A DNA stretch of 64,000 nucleotides from Streptomyces sp. NBC_01197. GTDB taxonomy: Bacteria > Actinomycetota > Actinomycetes > Streptomycetales > Streptomycetaceae. Each line of letters opens with the position of its first letter. Positions within the stretch are counted from its first letter, which is position 1. A program made the position numbers and the translations under genes. Of the stretch, positions 1-9,419 are shown one piece after another. The stretch covers positions 3,359,001-3,423,000 of the forward strand of contig NZ_CP108569.1 in NCBI RefSeq assembly GCF_036010505.1, read 5' to 3'. A model generated the notes under the pieces. The model was given only the letters and a program-made list of their open reading frames with translations. It had not been told where the DNA came from and made no database searches.

Positions 1-3000
1 TGCGACTGCGCGGGGTGCTCGTCCCGGAAGTACCCGGGCGGCACCCGGTCCGCGGGGGTGGCGCCGTGCAGGTGCGCCTGCGGCAGAACGGTCGTCTCCT
101 CCGAATCCCCGGTGGAACCCGCGACCCCGGAACCGGAAGTGGACCCCGCACCGGACCCGCCCGTCGGCTCCGACGGCCTCGCGGCCCACGAAGGACCGGC
201 GGACCGGGCGGACCGCCCGGGACCCTCCGTCTGACCAGAGCCCTCCGACCGCGAAGGCTGAGAGGCCTGCGACGGCCGAGCGGACCGTTCAGCTCGCGAA
301 GAGCCCGAGCTGCCGGAGGAACCAGATGTGCCGGACGTACCGGATGAACCAGACGTACCGGATGAACCAGATGCTCCGGATTCTCCCGGAGTCTCCGCGA
401 TCTTCGGCATGACCGTCGTCTCGTCCGAGTCGGACGACGACGGCGGCGCGGGCCGCACCTCGACCGGCTGGGTCACCTCGTTGGCGCCCACCACCCGTGT
501 CTCGACAGTCGTCTCGTTGTCGGCCGAAGCCGCTGCCGCCTTTGCCGCCTCGGCGGCCTCCGCCTCGGCCTGCCTGCGGGCCTCCTCGGCCCGGAGCAGC
601 GCCTGCTCGGCCTTGCGCTGCTTCTCCTTGCGGCGCTCCTCGGCCTCCGCGCGGAGCCGCGCCTCTTCTTCCTTCTGCTTGCGGAGTCGCTCCTGCTCCT
701 GCTCCCGCGCCTGCTCCTCGGCCTCGCGGCGGGCCCGCTCCTCCTCGGCGAGCCGCCTGGCCTCCTCGGCCTGACGGCGCGCTTCCTCGGCCTGGCGCTC
801 CTCCTCGCGCCGCCGCGCCTCTTCGAGTTCGCGGCGCTTGCGCTCCTCCTCCTCGGCCCGGAGCTTCGCGAGCTGCGCCTGGCGCTCGCGCTCCAGCCGC
901 TCCTCCTCCGCCTTGCGGGCCGCTTCCTCCTCGGCCTTCCTGCGGGCCTCTTCCTCGGCGGCCTTCCGCGCCTCCTCCTGGGCCTTGATCTCGGCTTCGG
1001 AGAGCGGGAGCAGCTGGTCGAGACGGTGGCGTACGACCGTGGTGATCTCTTCCGGTTCCTGCGCCCCGTCCACCACCAGGTAGCGGCCGGGGTCCGCGGC
1101 GGCGAGCGTCAGGAACCCGGCCCGTACCCGCTGGTGGAACTCCGCGGGCTCCGACTCCAGCCGGTCGGGTGCCTCCGTGAAGCGCTCACGCGCGGCCTCC
1201 GGCGAGACGTCGAGCAGCACCGTCAGATGCGGTACGAGGCCGCCGGTCGCCCAGCGGTTGATACGACCGATCTCCGTGGGCGCCAGTTCGCGGCCCGCAC
1301 CCTGGTAGGCCACCGACGAGTCGATGTAGCGGTCGGAGATGACGATCGCGCCGCGCTCCAGGGCGGGCAGGACGACCGAATCGACGTGCTCGGCGCGGTC
1401 GGCCGCGTACAGCAGCGCCTCCGCGCGGTTGGAGAGACCGGCCGACGCGACGTCCAGCAGGATCGAACGCAGCCGCTTGCCGACCGGCGTCGCGCCCGGT
1501 TCGCGGGTGACGACGACCTCGTGGCCCTTGGCGCGGATCCACTCCGCGAGCGCCTCGACCTGGGTGGACTTGCCGGCCCCGTCGCCGCCTTCGAGGGCGA
1601 GGAAGAAGCCGGTCGGCGCGGGGGCCTGGACCGGGTCGGCGCCGCCGCGCAGCGCGTCGCGCAGATCGTGGCGCAGCGGTACGCCCGTGCGGTCGTCCGC
1701 CTTGACCAGGACGAGCGCGGCCACCGGCAGCAGCAGCGCACCGACCAGCATCAGAGTGAAGGCGGCACCGCCGTGGGCGAAGACGAAACCGCCGTTGCCG
1801 AGGTGGTGCGGACCGATCAGGGCGGCGACCAGTGGGGCCACGATCGCGCCCAGCGCGACGGCGACCCGTACGACCGCCTGGAGGTGCTCGGTGGTCCGGG
1901 CCCGCCTGCTGTCCTCGGTCTCCTGGTCGATCAGCGTGTGCGTGGTGTTCGCCGCGACACCGGCCGACCAGCCGGCGAGTGCGGCGATCAGGACGACGGT
2001 CGCGGTGTCCGGGACCAGGCCCATCACCAGCAGCGCCGCACCGGTCAGCATGATCGCCAGGGCGAGCAGCCTGCGACGGGAAAGACCGGGAAGGGTCTTG
2101 GGGGCCGTACGGATACCGGCGGCCGTGCCCGCGGTCAGGACGAGGACGAGCAGCGCGAAGGCGACCGGCCCGCCGCCCAGGTCGGTGGCGTCCAGTACGG
2201 CGACGGCAACGGCGGAAGCGATGGCTCCGGCGACCGCGGCGGCCGCCAGGACGAGCAGCGGAACAGTGCCCGTGCGGCCCTTGTCGGGGCCATTGGCGCC
2301 CGCCGGACGGCGCAGCCCCTCCAGCGGGGAACGGGCGCGCGGCGTCTGGCCGTCGGGCAGTTCGAGGAAGTACAGCGTCGAAACGGACGCGGCGAAGAGA
2401 CCGGCCGCGGCATAGGAACCGAGCGCCGCCTGGTGCAGCGAGAACCAGTCGATGCCCGATCCCAGCAGCTTGCTGATCAGCGTGGCGACCAGCAGTGCGG
2501 CGGCGGCCGCCGGAATGGCGAGGAAGGCCGTACGCAGTGAGAGCCTGCGCAGCGCTTCGAGGTGGTCGGGCAGGCCCCGCACCGCGACGCTCTCGGGCGG
2601 CGGCTTCGGCAGCAGCGCGGGCGCGGTGCTCTCCTTGGCGACCGACCAGAAACGTTCGGCGACGCCCGCCACGAAGACCGTGGCCAGGAGCGCCGCAGGC
2701 GCGTTGGCCGGAGTCCAGTTGACCCACAGCGGGGCGATGATCAGCAGCGCGACCCGCAGGCCGTCCGCACCGATCATGGTCCAGCGCCGGTCGAGCGGCC
2801 CGTTCGGCGCCGTCAGCGCGGCCACCGGACCGAGCAGTACGGCGCCGAAGAGCAAGGTGGCAAGGGCCCGTGCGCCGAATACGGCGGCTACGGCGAAGGC
2901 GGCACCGCGGTACCCGCCCCCGAAGGATTCCTGCGAGACCGCTGCCTGCAACGAGAGAAGCAGCAGCACGAGAAGGGCGAGGGCATCGCCGATATTGCCG

Positions 3001-3131
3001 ACGAGCTGGGCGCTCCACAACCGCCGGAGCGGGGGGATGCGCAACAGGGCTCGGACGGCGCGCTCGCGTGAGTCTGCGGCTAGTTCGTCGGAGGTAGGGC
3101 TCACGACCCTTGGCTGCTCGGCTCGCGTCAT
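1..3131 (-). CDS. tmk: dTMP kinase with N-terminal MFS-like membrane domain (3' end outside window)
   Basis: Open reading frame from ATG at 3131 running off the left edge with no stop, so at least 1043 residues are seen. Residues about 35-480 form many hydrophobic segments in a 12-helix MFS-like pattern. About residue 508 a thymidylate kinase begins: P-loop GGDGAGKST, then TREPG, then SDRYIDSSVAYQG, the family DRY signature. It would phosphorylate dTMP to dTDP. From about residue 710 follows a long charged Glu/Arg/Ala stretch likely to form a coiled coil, then a Ser/Gly/Thr-rich tail. A free-standing Tmk is about 210 residues, so this is a three-part fusion; similar fused proteins are known to me in streptomycetes. 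No strong ribosome site precedes the ATG; the start was chosen because the protein is hydrophilic before the first helix and the frame is closed upstream by the topA gap. The kinase call is firm; transport activity is not shown. Confidence 0.88.
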   Translation of the reverse strand, partial: MTRAEQPRVVSPTSDELAADSRERAVRALLRIPPLRRLWSAQLVGNIGDALALLVLLLLSLQAAVSQESFGGGYRGAAFAVAAVFGARALATLLFGAVLLGPVAALTAPNGPLDRRWTMIGADGLRVALLIIAPLWVNWTPANAPAALLATVFVAGVAERFWSVAKESTAPALLPKPPPESVAVRGLPDHLEALRRLSLRTAFLAIPAAAAALLVATLISKLLGSGIDWFSLHQAALGSYAAAGLFAASVSTLYFLELPDGQTPRARSPLEGLRRPAGANGPDKGRTGTVPLLVLAAAAVAGAIASAVAVAVLDATDLGGGPVAFALLVLVLTAGTAAGIRTAPKTLPGLSRRRLLALAIMLTGAALLVMGLVPDTATVVLIAALAGWSAGVAANTTHTLIDQETEDSRRARTTEHLQAVVRVAVALGAIVAPLVAALIGPHHLGNGGFVFAHGGAAFTLMLVGALLLPVAALVLVKADDRTGVPLRHDLRDALRGGADPVQAPAPTGFFLALEGGDGAGKSTQVEALAEWIRAKGHEVVVTREPGATPVGKRLRSILLDVASAGLSNRAEALLYAADRAEHVDSVVLPALERGAIVISDRYIDSSVAYQGAGRELAPTEIGRINRWATGGLVPHLTVLLDVSPEAARERFTEAPDRLESEPAEFHQRVRAGFLTLAAADPGRYLVVDGAQEPEEITTVVRHRLDQLLPLSEAEIKAQEEARKAAEEEARRKAEEEAARKAEEERLERERQAQLAKLRAEEEERKRRELEEARRREEERQAEEARRQAEEARRLAEEERARREAEEQAREQEQERLRKQKEEEARLRAEAEERRKEKQRKAEQALLRAEEARRQAEAEAAEAAKAAAASADNETTVETRVVGANEVTQPVEVRPAPPSSSDSDETTVMPKIAETPGESGASGSSGTSGSSGTSGTSGSSGSSGSSRAERSARPSQASQPSRSEGSGQTEGPGRSARSAGPSWAARPSEPTGGSGAGSTSGSGVAGSTGDSEETTVLPQAHLHGATPADRVPPGYFRDEHPAQS
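334..369. repeat. 18-bp tandem repeat in the tmk tail
   Basis: Two exact 18-bp units (334-351 and 352-369) lie back to back, with related imperfect units on both sides. Being a multiple of three they add Gly/Ser/Thr hexapeptides to the disordered tail of the kinase fusion without breaking the frame. Confidence 0.8.
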
Positions 3132-3186
3132 CCGACCAGCCTATCCGGAAGGGTCAAATCTACGCCGGGCCCCCCGAACATTTGGG

Positions 3187-3229
3187 CGGCCGGTACGCCG
3201 CGCCCATTCCGCACGCGCCGTACCGGCCG
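3187..3229 (-). terminator. Hairpin downstream of topA
   Basis: An 11-bp perfect inverted repeat (3187-3197 with 3219-3229, arm CGGCCGGTACG) lies between the topA stop at 3345 and the tmk start at 3131. There is no T-run, as is common for Streptomyces terminators. It may separate or attenuate the two genes. Confidence 0.4.
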
Positions 3230-3344
3230 TTCGGTTCACCGGGCCACCGCCCACCCGGACCGCGGTGAGCCCGGACTCCGGTGCACAGCACACCGGTTCA
3301 CCGGATCAGAGGGAGGGACCACCGGAGACTCCGGCCATTCATTT

Positions 3345-6212
3345 CTACTCGTCGCCGGAGGGCGTGGCGCCCGTCTTCTGCGTGGCCTTCTTGGCAGGCG
3401 TCTTCTTGGCCGGAGCCTTCTTCGCCGCCGTCGTGGTCTTGCCCGCAGTGGTCTTCTTCGCTGCGGTCTTCTTCGCGGCGGTGGTGGTCTTCTTGGCCGC
3501 CGTCTTCTTCGCCGCCGTCTTCTTGGCGGGAGCCTTCTTGGCGGTCTTCTTCTTCACCGGACCCTTGGCACGCTTCTCGGCGAGCAGTTCGTAACCGCGC
3601 TCGGGAGTGATGTCCTCGACGCTGTCGCCGGTCCGCAGCGTCGCGTTCGTCTCGCCGTCCGTGACGTACGCGCCGAACCTGCCGTCCTTCACGACGACAG
3701 GACGCTCGCTGACCGGGTCCGTGCCCAGCTCCTTGAGCGGCGGCTTGGCGGCAGCACGCCCGCGCTGCTTGGGCTGGGCGTAGATCGCCAGCGCCTCGTC
3801 GAGCGTGATGTCGAAGAGCTGGTCCTCGGTCTCCAGAGAGCGCGAGTCGGTGCCCTTCTTGAGGTACGGGCCGTACCGGCCGTTCTGCGCGGTGATCTCG
3901 ACGCCCTCGGCGTCCGTGCCGACCACCCGGGGCAGCGACATCAGCTTGAGGGCTTCGGCCAGCGTGACCGTGTCGAGGGACATCGACTTGAAGAGCGAGG
4001 CGGTCCGCGGCTTCACCGCGTTCTTGCCGGTCTTCGGGGTGCCCTCGGGAAGGATCTCCGTGACATACGGGCCGTAGCGGCCGTCCTTCGCGACGATCTG
4101 GTGGCCCGACTCGGGGTCGGTTCCCAGCTCGAAGTCGCCGCTCGGCTTGGCGAGCAGTTCCTCGGCGTACTCGACGGTCAGCTCGTCGGGCGCCATGTCG
4201 TCGGGGACGTCGGCGCGCTGGTGGTTCTCGGAGTCCTTCTCGCCGCGCTCGATGTACGGGCCGTACCGGCCGACCCGCAGTACGATGCCCTCGCCGACCG
4301 GGAAGGACGAGATCTCCCGGGCGTCGATGGCCCCCAAATCGGTGACGAGCTCCTTGAGCCCGCCGAGGTGGTCGCCGTCGCCGTTCCCGGCGGAGGCCGC
4401 CGGGCCGGTGCCCGCGTCACCCTCACCGAAGTAGAACCGCTTCAGCCACGGCACGGACTTGGACTCACCCCGCGCGATGCCGTCGAGGTCGTCCTCCATC
4501 CGTGCGGTGAAGTCGTAGTCGACGAGCCGCCCGAAGTGCTTCTCCAGCAGGTTGACCACGGCGAAGGAGAGGAAGGAGGGGACCAGCGCGGTGCCCTTCT
4601 TGAAGACGTAGCCGCGGTCGAGGATCGTGCCGATGATCGACGCGTAGGTCGAGGGACGGCCGATCTCGCGCTCTTCCAGCTCCTTGACCAGCGACGCCTC
4701 GGTGTAGCGGGCCGGCGGCTTGGTGGAGTGGCCGTCGACGGTCATCTCCTGGGCGGAGAGCGCGTCGCCCTCGGCCACCTGCGGCAGCCTGCGCTCGCGG
4801 TCGTCCAGCTCGGCATTCGGGTCGTCGGCACCTTCGACGTACGCCTTCATGAAGCCGTGGAAGGTGATCGTCTTGCCGGAGGCCGAGAACTCGGCGACCC
4901 GGCCGTCGGACGAGGTGCCCGCGATCTTCACGGTGACGGAGTTGCCGACCGCGTCCTTCATCTGGGAGGCGACGGTCCGCTTCCAGATGAGCTCGTACAG
5001 CCGGAACTGGTCACCGGAGAGACCGGTCTCGGCAGGCGTGCGGAACCGGTCGCCCGAGGGACGGATCGCCTCGTGCGCCTCCTGCGCGTTCTTGACCTTG
5101 CCGGCGTACGTGCGCGGCTTGTCCGGCAGATAGTCGCTGCCGTACAACTGCGTGACCTGGGCGCGGGCCGCGCCGATCGCGGTGTCCGAGAGGGTCGTGG
5201 AGTCCGTACGCATATAGGTGATGAAGCCGTTCTCATACAGCTTCTGGGCCACCTGCATGGTCGACTTCGCACCGAAGCCCAGCTTGCGGCTGGCCTCCTG
5301 CTGCAGGGTCGTCGTACGGAACGGGGCGTACGGCGAGCGGCGGTACGGCTTGGACTCGACCGAGCGCACGGCGAAGGCCGAGTCGGCCAGCGCGGCGGCG
5401 AGCGCGCGGGCATTGGCCTCGTCGAGGTGCAGGACGTCGCTCTTGAGTTGTCCCGTGGAGTTGAAGTCACGGCCCTGGGCGACCCGGCGGCCGTCCACCG
5501 AGTTCAGCCGGGCGACGAGGGTCGACGGGTCGGAGAGGTCGCCCTGTCGGCCGGTGGAGAACGTACCGGTGAGGTCCCAGTACTCAGCAGAACGAAAAGC
5601 GATGCGCTCGCGTTCCCGCTCGACCACGAGGCGGGTGGCGACGGACTGCACGCGGCCGGCCGAGAGGCGCGGCATGACCTTCTTCCACAGGACCGGGGAG
5701 ACCTCGTAGCCGTAGAGACGGTCGAGGATCCGGCGGGTTTCCTGGGCGTCGACCATGCGCTTGTTGAGTTCGCGCGGGTTGGCGACGGCCGCCCTGATCG
5801 CTTCCTTGGTGATCTCGTGGAAGACCATCCGGTGGACCGGGACCTTGGGCTTCAGGACCTCCTGGAGGTGCCACGCGATGGCTTCGCCCTCGCGGTCCTC
5901 ATCGGTGGCGAGGAAGAGTTCGTCGGACTCCGCGAGGAGATCCTTGAGCTTCCTGACCTGCGCCTTCTTGTCGGCATTGACGACATAGATGGGCTGGAAG
6001 TCGTTGTCGACGTCCACTCCGAGCCGGCGCACCTCACCGGTGTACTTGTCGGGTACCTCAGCGGCACCGTTCGGCAGGTCGCGGATGTGCCCGACGCTCG
6101 CCTCGACGACATAACCCGGGCCGAGGTAGCCCTTGATCGTCTTCGCCTTGGCGGGCGACTCGACAATGACGAGTCGGCGGCCGCCGTGTGCGGTCTCGCT
6201 GGTCGGGGACAA
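3345..6212 (-). CDS. topA: DNA topoisomerase I
   Basis: Type IA topoisomerase of 955 residues that relaxes negative supercoils. The N-terminal TOPRIM domain shows IVESPAKAKTIKGYLG near residue 15 and TDEDREGEAIAWHL near residue 100. The active-site tyrosine is Tyr333 in ITYMRTDS. The C-terminal half has four GRYGPY/GRFGAY-type repeats, the TOPRIM_C-style DNA-binding repeats, rather than zinc fingers. The last about 70 residues are Lys/Ala/Thr repeats, the basic tail typical of actinobacterial TopA. The start is TTG at 6212, with GGAGAGA about ten bases upstream; the reading frame extends further 5' but that stretch has no family similarity. Sequence and motifs are unambiguous. Confidence 0.96.
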   Translation of the reverse strand: MSPTSETAHGGRRLVIVESPAKAKTIKGYLGPGYVVEASVGHIRDLPNGAAEVPDKYTGEVRRLGVDVDNDFQPIYVVNADKKAQVRKLKDLLAESDELFLATDEDREGEAIAWHLQEVLKPKVPVHRMVFHEITKEAIRAAVANPRELNKRMVDAQETRRILDRLYGYEVSPVLWKKVMPRLSAGRVQSVATRLVVERERERIAFRSAEYWDLTGTFSTGRQGDLSDPSTLVARLNSVDGRRVAQGRDFNSTGQLKSDVLHLDEANARALAAALADSAFAVRSVESKPYRRSPYAPFRTTTLQQEASRKLGFGAKSTMQVAQKLYENGFITYMRTDSTTLSDTAIGAARAQVTQLYGSDYLPDKPRTYAGKVKNAQEAHEAIRPSGDRFRTPAETGLSGDQFRLYELIWKRTVASQMKDAVGNSVTVKIAGTSSDGRVAEFSASGKTITFHGFMKAYVEGADDPNAELDDRERRLPQVAEGDALSAQEMTVDGHSTKPPARYTEASLVKELEEREIGRPSTYASIIGTILDRGYVFKKGTALVPSFLSFAVVNLLEKHFGRLVDYDFTARMEDDLDGIARGESKSVPWLKRFYFGEGDAGTGPAASAGNGDGDHLGGLKELVTDLGAIDAREISSFPVGEGIVLRVGRYGPYIERGEKDSENHQRADVPDDMAPDELTVEYAEELLAKPSGDFELGTDPESGHQIVAKDGRYGPYVTEILPEGTPKTGKNAVKPRTASLFKSMSLDTVTLAEALKLMSLPRVVGTDAEGVEITAQNGRYGPYLKKGTDSRSLETEDQLFDITLDEALAIYAQPKQRGRAAAKPPLKELGTDPVSERPVVVKDGRFGAYVTDGETNATLRTGDSVEDITPERGYELLAEKRAKGPVKKKTAKKAPAKKTAAKKTAAKKTTTAAKKTAAKKTTAGKTTTAAKKAPAKKTPAKKATQKTGATPSGDE

Positions 6213-6521
6213 CGTGGCTCTTCTCTCCGGTCGGCACTCGGTGGTCATGCTCGCTGCGGAGTGTGACGGTACATCCCGTCCCCGTGTCAAACGGCAAAAG
6301 CCCGCAACGGCCACTGGAACGGTAACCCGACTACCGGCATTTCTGCCGCCCGGATCGGCCCACTGCCCTACCCGGGGCTTCGCTCGCACCCCTCCAGGGC
6401 GCCTTTGCGGAGCTCCCACCGACGCCTGGGCGGGTGGGCCGATGAGTGCGCCCATGCATCGGTACGACCGATTCCGGAGGCGCTGCCGGGGGGCCGTTCC
6501 GGCCGCGGCCTCCGAGGCGGG
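6213..6521. other. Intergenic region upstream of topA
   Basis: No convincing gene. On the minus strand a TTGACA (6290-6285) lies 73 bases before the topA start; the best -10-like hexamer, TACCGT at 6271-6266, is only 13 bases on, so the promoter is not well defined. topA promoters in Streptomyces respond to supercoiling, which can tolerate unusual spacing, but that is inference. Confidence 0.4.
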
Positions 6522-6719
6522 TCAGAGGCGGGTGAAGCACCACACTCCCAGGCCGACGGAGACCACACCGAACGCCACCGCCAGAGCGAGGGCGTGCGTG
6601 GGATTCACCCCCGCCGCCACTGGCGCACCACGGCGGGTCCGCGCCCCGGTCCACAGCAGCAGCGCGCCCCCGAACAGTGCGAATGTCGTTCCGGCGAAGA
6701 CCGCGGGCGCGCTCTCCAT
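6522..6719 (-). CDS. Small membrane protein, function unknown
   Basis: A 65-residue product from ATG at 6719 (MESAPAVFAG...). Two hydrophobic segments (about residues 5-21 and 41-60) are separated by a short basic loop with GARTRRG. The frame is open to 6803, but the extra N-terminal part looks unstructured and the ATG at 6719 places the first helix near the N-terminus as expected. Only a weak purine-rich site precedes it. Third positions are GC-rich. I do not recognise a family; its place between topA and the methyltransferase gene is what I would expect of a conserved small orf in streptomycetes. Confidence 0.5.
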   Translation of the reverse strand: MESAPAVFAGTTFALFGGALLLWTGARTRRGAPVAAGVNPTHALALAVAFGVVSVGLGVWCFTRL

Positions 6720-6934
6720 GTCCGTACCATCCCGTCCCCCGAGTTCCAGGACGGTGAGGCTGGCACCCCGGGACGACACCGGCGCGAACGACCGGTGAAT
6801 CACGGACGACAGGTGAATGGTGAGCGCGGACGCGTGGGGAGGTGCGCGCGGACGCGCCGGAGGTGAGCTCGGGCCCGTGGGAGGTGGGCGCGGACGCGTG
6901 GGGCTCAGTGGGGCTCAGCGGGATCCGGCGGACG

Positions 6935-8446
6935 TCAGGCCGACGCGGGCGGGCCCACCGGGTCGAGGAAGCCCTCCTCGACCAGCGTCCTGATGGACTG
7001 CGGGGTGCGGTCCCTGAGCACCACCGGGTCCTCGCCGAGCAACTGGGCGATGGCATCCAGGATCTGCCCGGCGGAGAGCGTCCCGTCACACACTCCCGCG
7101 AAGCCCGCGCCCACTGTGTCGACCTTGGTGGCCCTGCGCATGCCGCGGTTCTGCCGGAGGATCACATGCTCGGGATCCTCGGCGCCCGGCATGCCCACCT
7201 GCTCCTGCACGACCTCGGGCGCGAGTCTGAAGTGGCCGGCCAACAGGGCGGCGTCATCGTGGTCGCGCAGATAGTCCCGGCGCTGGAAGTGCGCCCGTAC
7301 GGTCTCGCCGAGCGGCTGCTCGACTGGATGCGGCCACTCCTCCACGAGGATCGACGGACGGTCGGAACCCGACTTGTACAGCGTGATCCAGCCGAAGCCG
7401 ACAGCCTTGGTCCGGCGGGCGTCGAACTCGTCGAGCCACGCCTCGTACCGCTCGGTGTAGGCGTCAGGGTCCATACGGTGGTCGCCGCTGTCCCGCAGCC
7501 ACAGCTCCGCGTACTGCGTGATGTCCTGCACCTCGCGCTGCACGATCCACGCGTCGCAGCCGCGCGGCACCCAGGAGCGCAGCCGGTCCTGCCACTCCTC
7601 ACCCTCCACATGCTGCCAGTTGGCCAGGAACTGCGCGTACCCCCCGGCGTTCAGACGCGCGCCCGCCTCCGAGACGAGCGAGCGGCAGAGGTCGTCCCCG
7701 CCCATCCCGCCGTCGCGGTAGGTCAGCCTGGCTCCGGGCGAGATGACGAAGGGCGGGTTGGAGACGATCAGGTCGTACGTCTCGTCCGCCACCGGCTCGA
7801 AGAGCGAGCCCTCACGGAGATCCGCCGCGGGCGCCCCGGAGAGCGCGAGGGTGAGCCTGGTGAAGCCGAGGGCCCGCGGGTTGAGGTCGGTGGCCGTCAC
7901 ACCCGTGGCGTGCTGCGCGGCGTGCAGCGCCTGGATACCGGATCCGGTACCGAGGTCGAGCGCTCGCCCGACTGGCGTACGAACGGTGATCCCGGCGAGC
8001 GTGGTGGACGCCCCGCCGACCCCCAGCACGACGCCTTCGTCATGGCTGCCGATACCGCCTGCGCCGCCGACCCCGCACCCCGGGTCCGAGACGATGAACC
8101 AGTCCTGCCCCTCCGGGCCTCCGTACGGCCTGACGTCCACCGTCGCCCGTACGCCGTCGTCCGTACGCGCCACCCAGCCGTCGGCGACGCACTCCTCCAA
8201 CGGCAGCGCGGCCGCCGCCTGCCCTGCCGGAACGGGCTGCTGCAGCAGGAAGAGTCGCACCAGCGTCTCCAGCGGTGTCCCGCCGCGCGTGGCACGCAGG
8301 GCGGGCACCGTCTCGCTGCGGGCCAGCGCGGCGTACGCGGGTGCGCCGAGCAGGTCGAGCAGGCCGTCCGCGGTGAAGGCGGCGGCGAGCAGAGCCTCGC
8401 GGATCAGGGGCGAGTGGTCGGGCGCGGGGAGACTGGTCGTACTCAC
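6935..8446 (-). CDS. Class I SAM-dependent methyltransferase (HemK/RsmC-like core)
   Basis: 503 residues from ATG at 8446. A helical N-terminal domain of about 150 residues precedes a Rossmann methyltransferase core: SAM-binding motif ALDLGTGSGIQALH near residue 167 and the amino-methyltransferase motif IVSNPPFVISPG near residue 232. NPPF/NPPY motifs mark enzymes that methylate exocyclic or side-chain nitrogen, in rRNA, DNA or proteins. About 190 further residues lie C-terminal to the core. The target cannot be read from sequence. It is likely its own transcription unit, with a hairpin upstream at 8509-8573. Confidence 0.85.
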   Translation of the reverse strand: MSTTSLPAPDHSPLIREALLAAAFTADGLLDLLGAPAYAALARSETVPALRATRGGTPLETLVRLFLLQQPVPAGQAAAALPLEECVADGWVARTDDGVRATVDVRPYGGPEGQDWFIVSDPGCGVGGAGGIGSHDEGVVLGVGGASTTLAGITVRTPVGRALDLGTGSGIQALHAAQHATGVTATDLNPRALGFTRLTLALSGAPAADLREGSLFEPVADETYDLIVSNPPFVISPGARLTYRDGGMGGDDLCRSLVSEAGARLNAGGYAQFLANWQHVEGEEWQDRLRSWVPRGCDAWIVQREVQDITQYAELWLRDSGDHRMDPDAYTERYEAWLDEFDARRTKAVGFGWITLYKSGSDRPSILVEEWPHPVEQPLGETVRAHFQRRDYLRDHDDAALLAGHFRLAPEVVQEQVGMPGAEDPEHVILRQNRGMRRATKVDTVGAGFAGVCDGTLSAGQILDAIAQLLGEDPVVLRDRTPQSIRTLVEEGFLDPVGPPASA

Positions 8447-8508
8447 CCGCCCATTGTGGCTGCTCCCACTGACAACGCCCGCACCGAGCGCCCGCGGACA
8501 CGCGGACA

Positions 8509-8573
8509 GCCGGAAACCGCCGGTGACAGGCGCCCGACGGCAGTCGGAGTTCCCGTCATCGGCGGTTGCCGGC
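8509..8573 (-). terminator. Hairpin downstream of the lipoprotein gene
   Basis: Arms 8509-8527 and 8555-8573 pair over 19 positions with one mismatch and one G-T pair, loop 27 bases. It lies just after the stop of the lipoprotein gene (8595) on the same strand. No T-run follows. Confidence 0.4.
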
Positions 8574-8594
8574 CGGTCGTCAGTCCCCGCTGGG

Positions 8595-9164
8595 TTACGC
8601 CTTGGAGGGCGCGACGGTGGGGGACGGCGAGGACGTCGCGACCTTGCACGCGTCCTGGCTGAGCAGAGCCTTGCCCGTCTCGCCGGAGAAGAGCTTCTTG
8701 TAGGCGGTCTCGTTGATCTTCTTCATGTTCTCGCCGACGCTCTTGAGGCCGTCGGAGAACTTCTGCTGGTCCTTGACGTTCAACGCGTCGACCTGCTTCT
8801 TCAGGTCCGCGTACGCCTTCGAGTTGGCGTTCAGCTCGGTGATGGCGTTCTGCTGGATCTGCTTCCCGTTGCTGACCGGCGGCGGGCCGGCCTTCTTGAG
8901 GTCGGCGGCAATGGCCGCGTCGGCCGAGGACAGATCCTGGAACGCGGCCGAGTCGGCCTTCTGGATGTCCGCGGGCTTGCCGTCCGCCGCCACGGCGGTG
9001 ATCTGCTGGTTGGCCTTGTTGATCTTCGTCAGCTGAGGCCCGATGTCGCCGCAGAGCGACTTGGCCCAGTCGTTCGTCTTGTTGCTGCTGTTGTCGCTGC
9101 AGCCCGACAACGCCAGTACCAGTACCGCACCGCCGGACAGTGCGGCAGCAAGCTTCTTGTTCAC
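8595..9164 (-). CDS. Small secreted lipoprotein
   Basis: 189 residues from GTG at 9164, preceded by GGAAGGGACC. The N-terminus VNKKLAAALSGG, a hydrophobic run and the lipobox LALSGC predict a lipoprotein signal peptide with the cysteine near residue 22. The mature part is alanine- and lysine-rich, predicted helical, with a Ser/Thr/Pro-rich end (SSPSPTVAPSKA). No enzyme motif is visible. A role at the cell surface is inferred from the signal only. Confidence 0.8.
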   Translation of the reverse strand: MNKKLAAALSGGAVLVLALSGCSDNSSNKTNDWAKSLCGDIGPQLTKINKANQQITAVAADGKPADIQKADSAAFQDLSSADAAIAADLKKAGPPPVSNGKQIQQNAITELNANSKAYADLKKQVDALNVKDQQKFSDGLKSVGENMKKINETAYKKLFSGETGKALLSQDACKVATSSPSPTVAPSKA

Positions 9165-9419
9165 CGGATTGGTCCCTTCCAAGGCTCTCGGCCCCGGAAC
9201 TTACACGCCAAGTGGGCGACATTCGCGTATCGTAAGACCGTTTTTTAGCGTCTTGAGGCCATTTGCACCAAGACGAATGGGAGAGACAAGGCTCACGGGC
9301 ACGGCCCTGCGACGGTCGTACGGCAGGAGGCCGACAGGCCGTCAGCGCGGCCTGCCCACCCCCCGCCTGATGGGGCATTACCGCAACGGACCGGCCTGTG
9401 ACCTGTCCTACTGCGTGCC

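Noticed and set aside
4101..6266. Large plus-strand frame opposite topA
   Set aside because: A typical antisense open frame of GC-rich coding DNA; the composition is Val/Arg/Gly-biased and no domain is visible.
6213..6455. Longer N-terminus for TopA
   Set aside because: The frame is open, but the added sequence shows no resemblance to topoisomerases and the TTG at 6212 has a good ribosome site and the family N-terminus.
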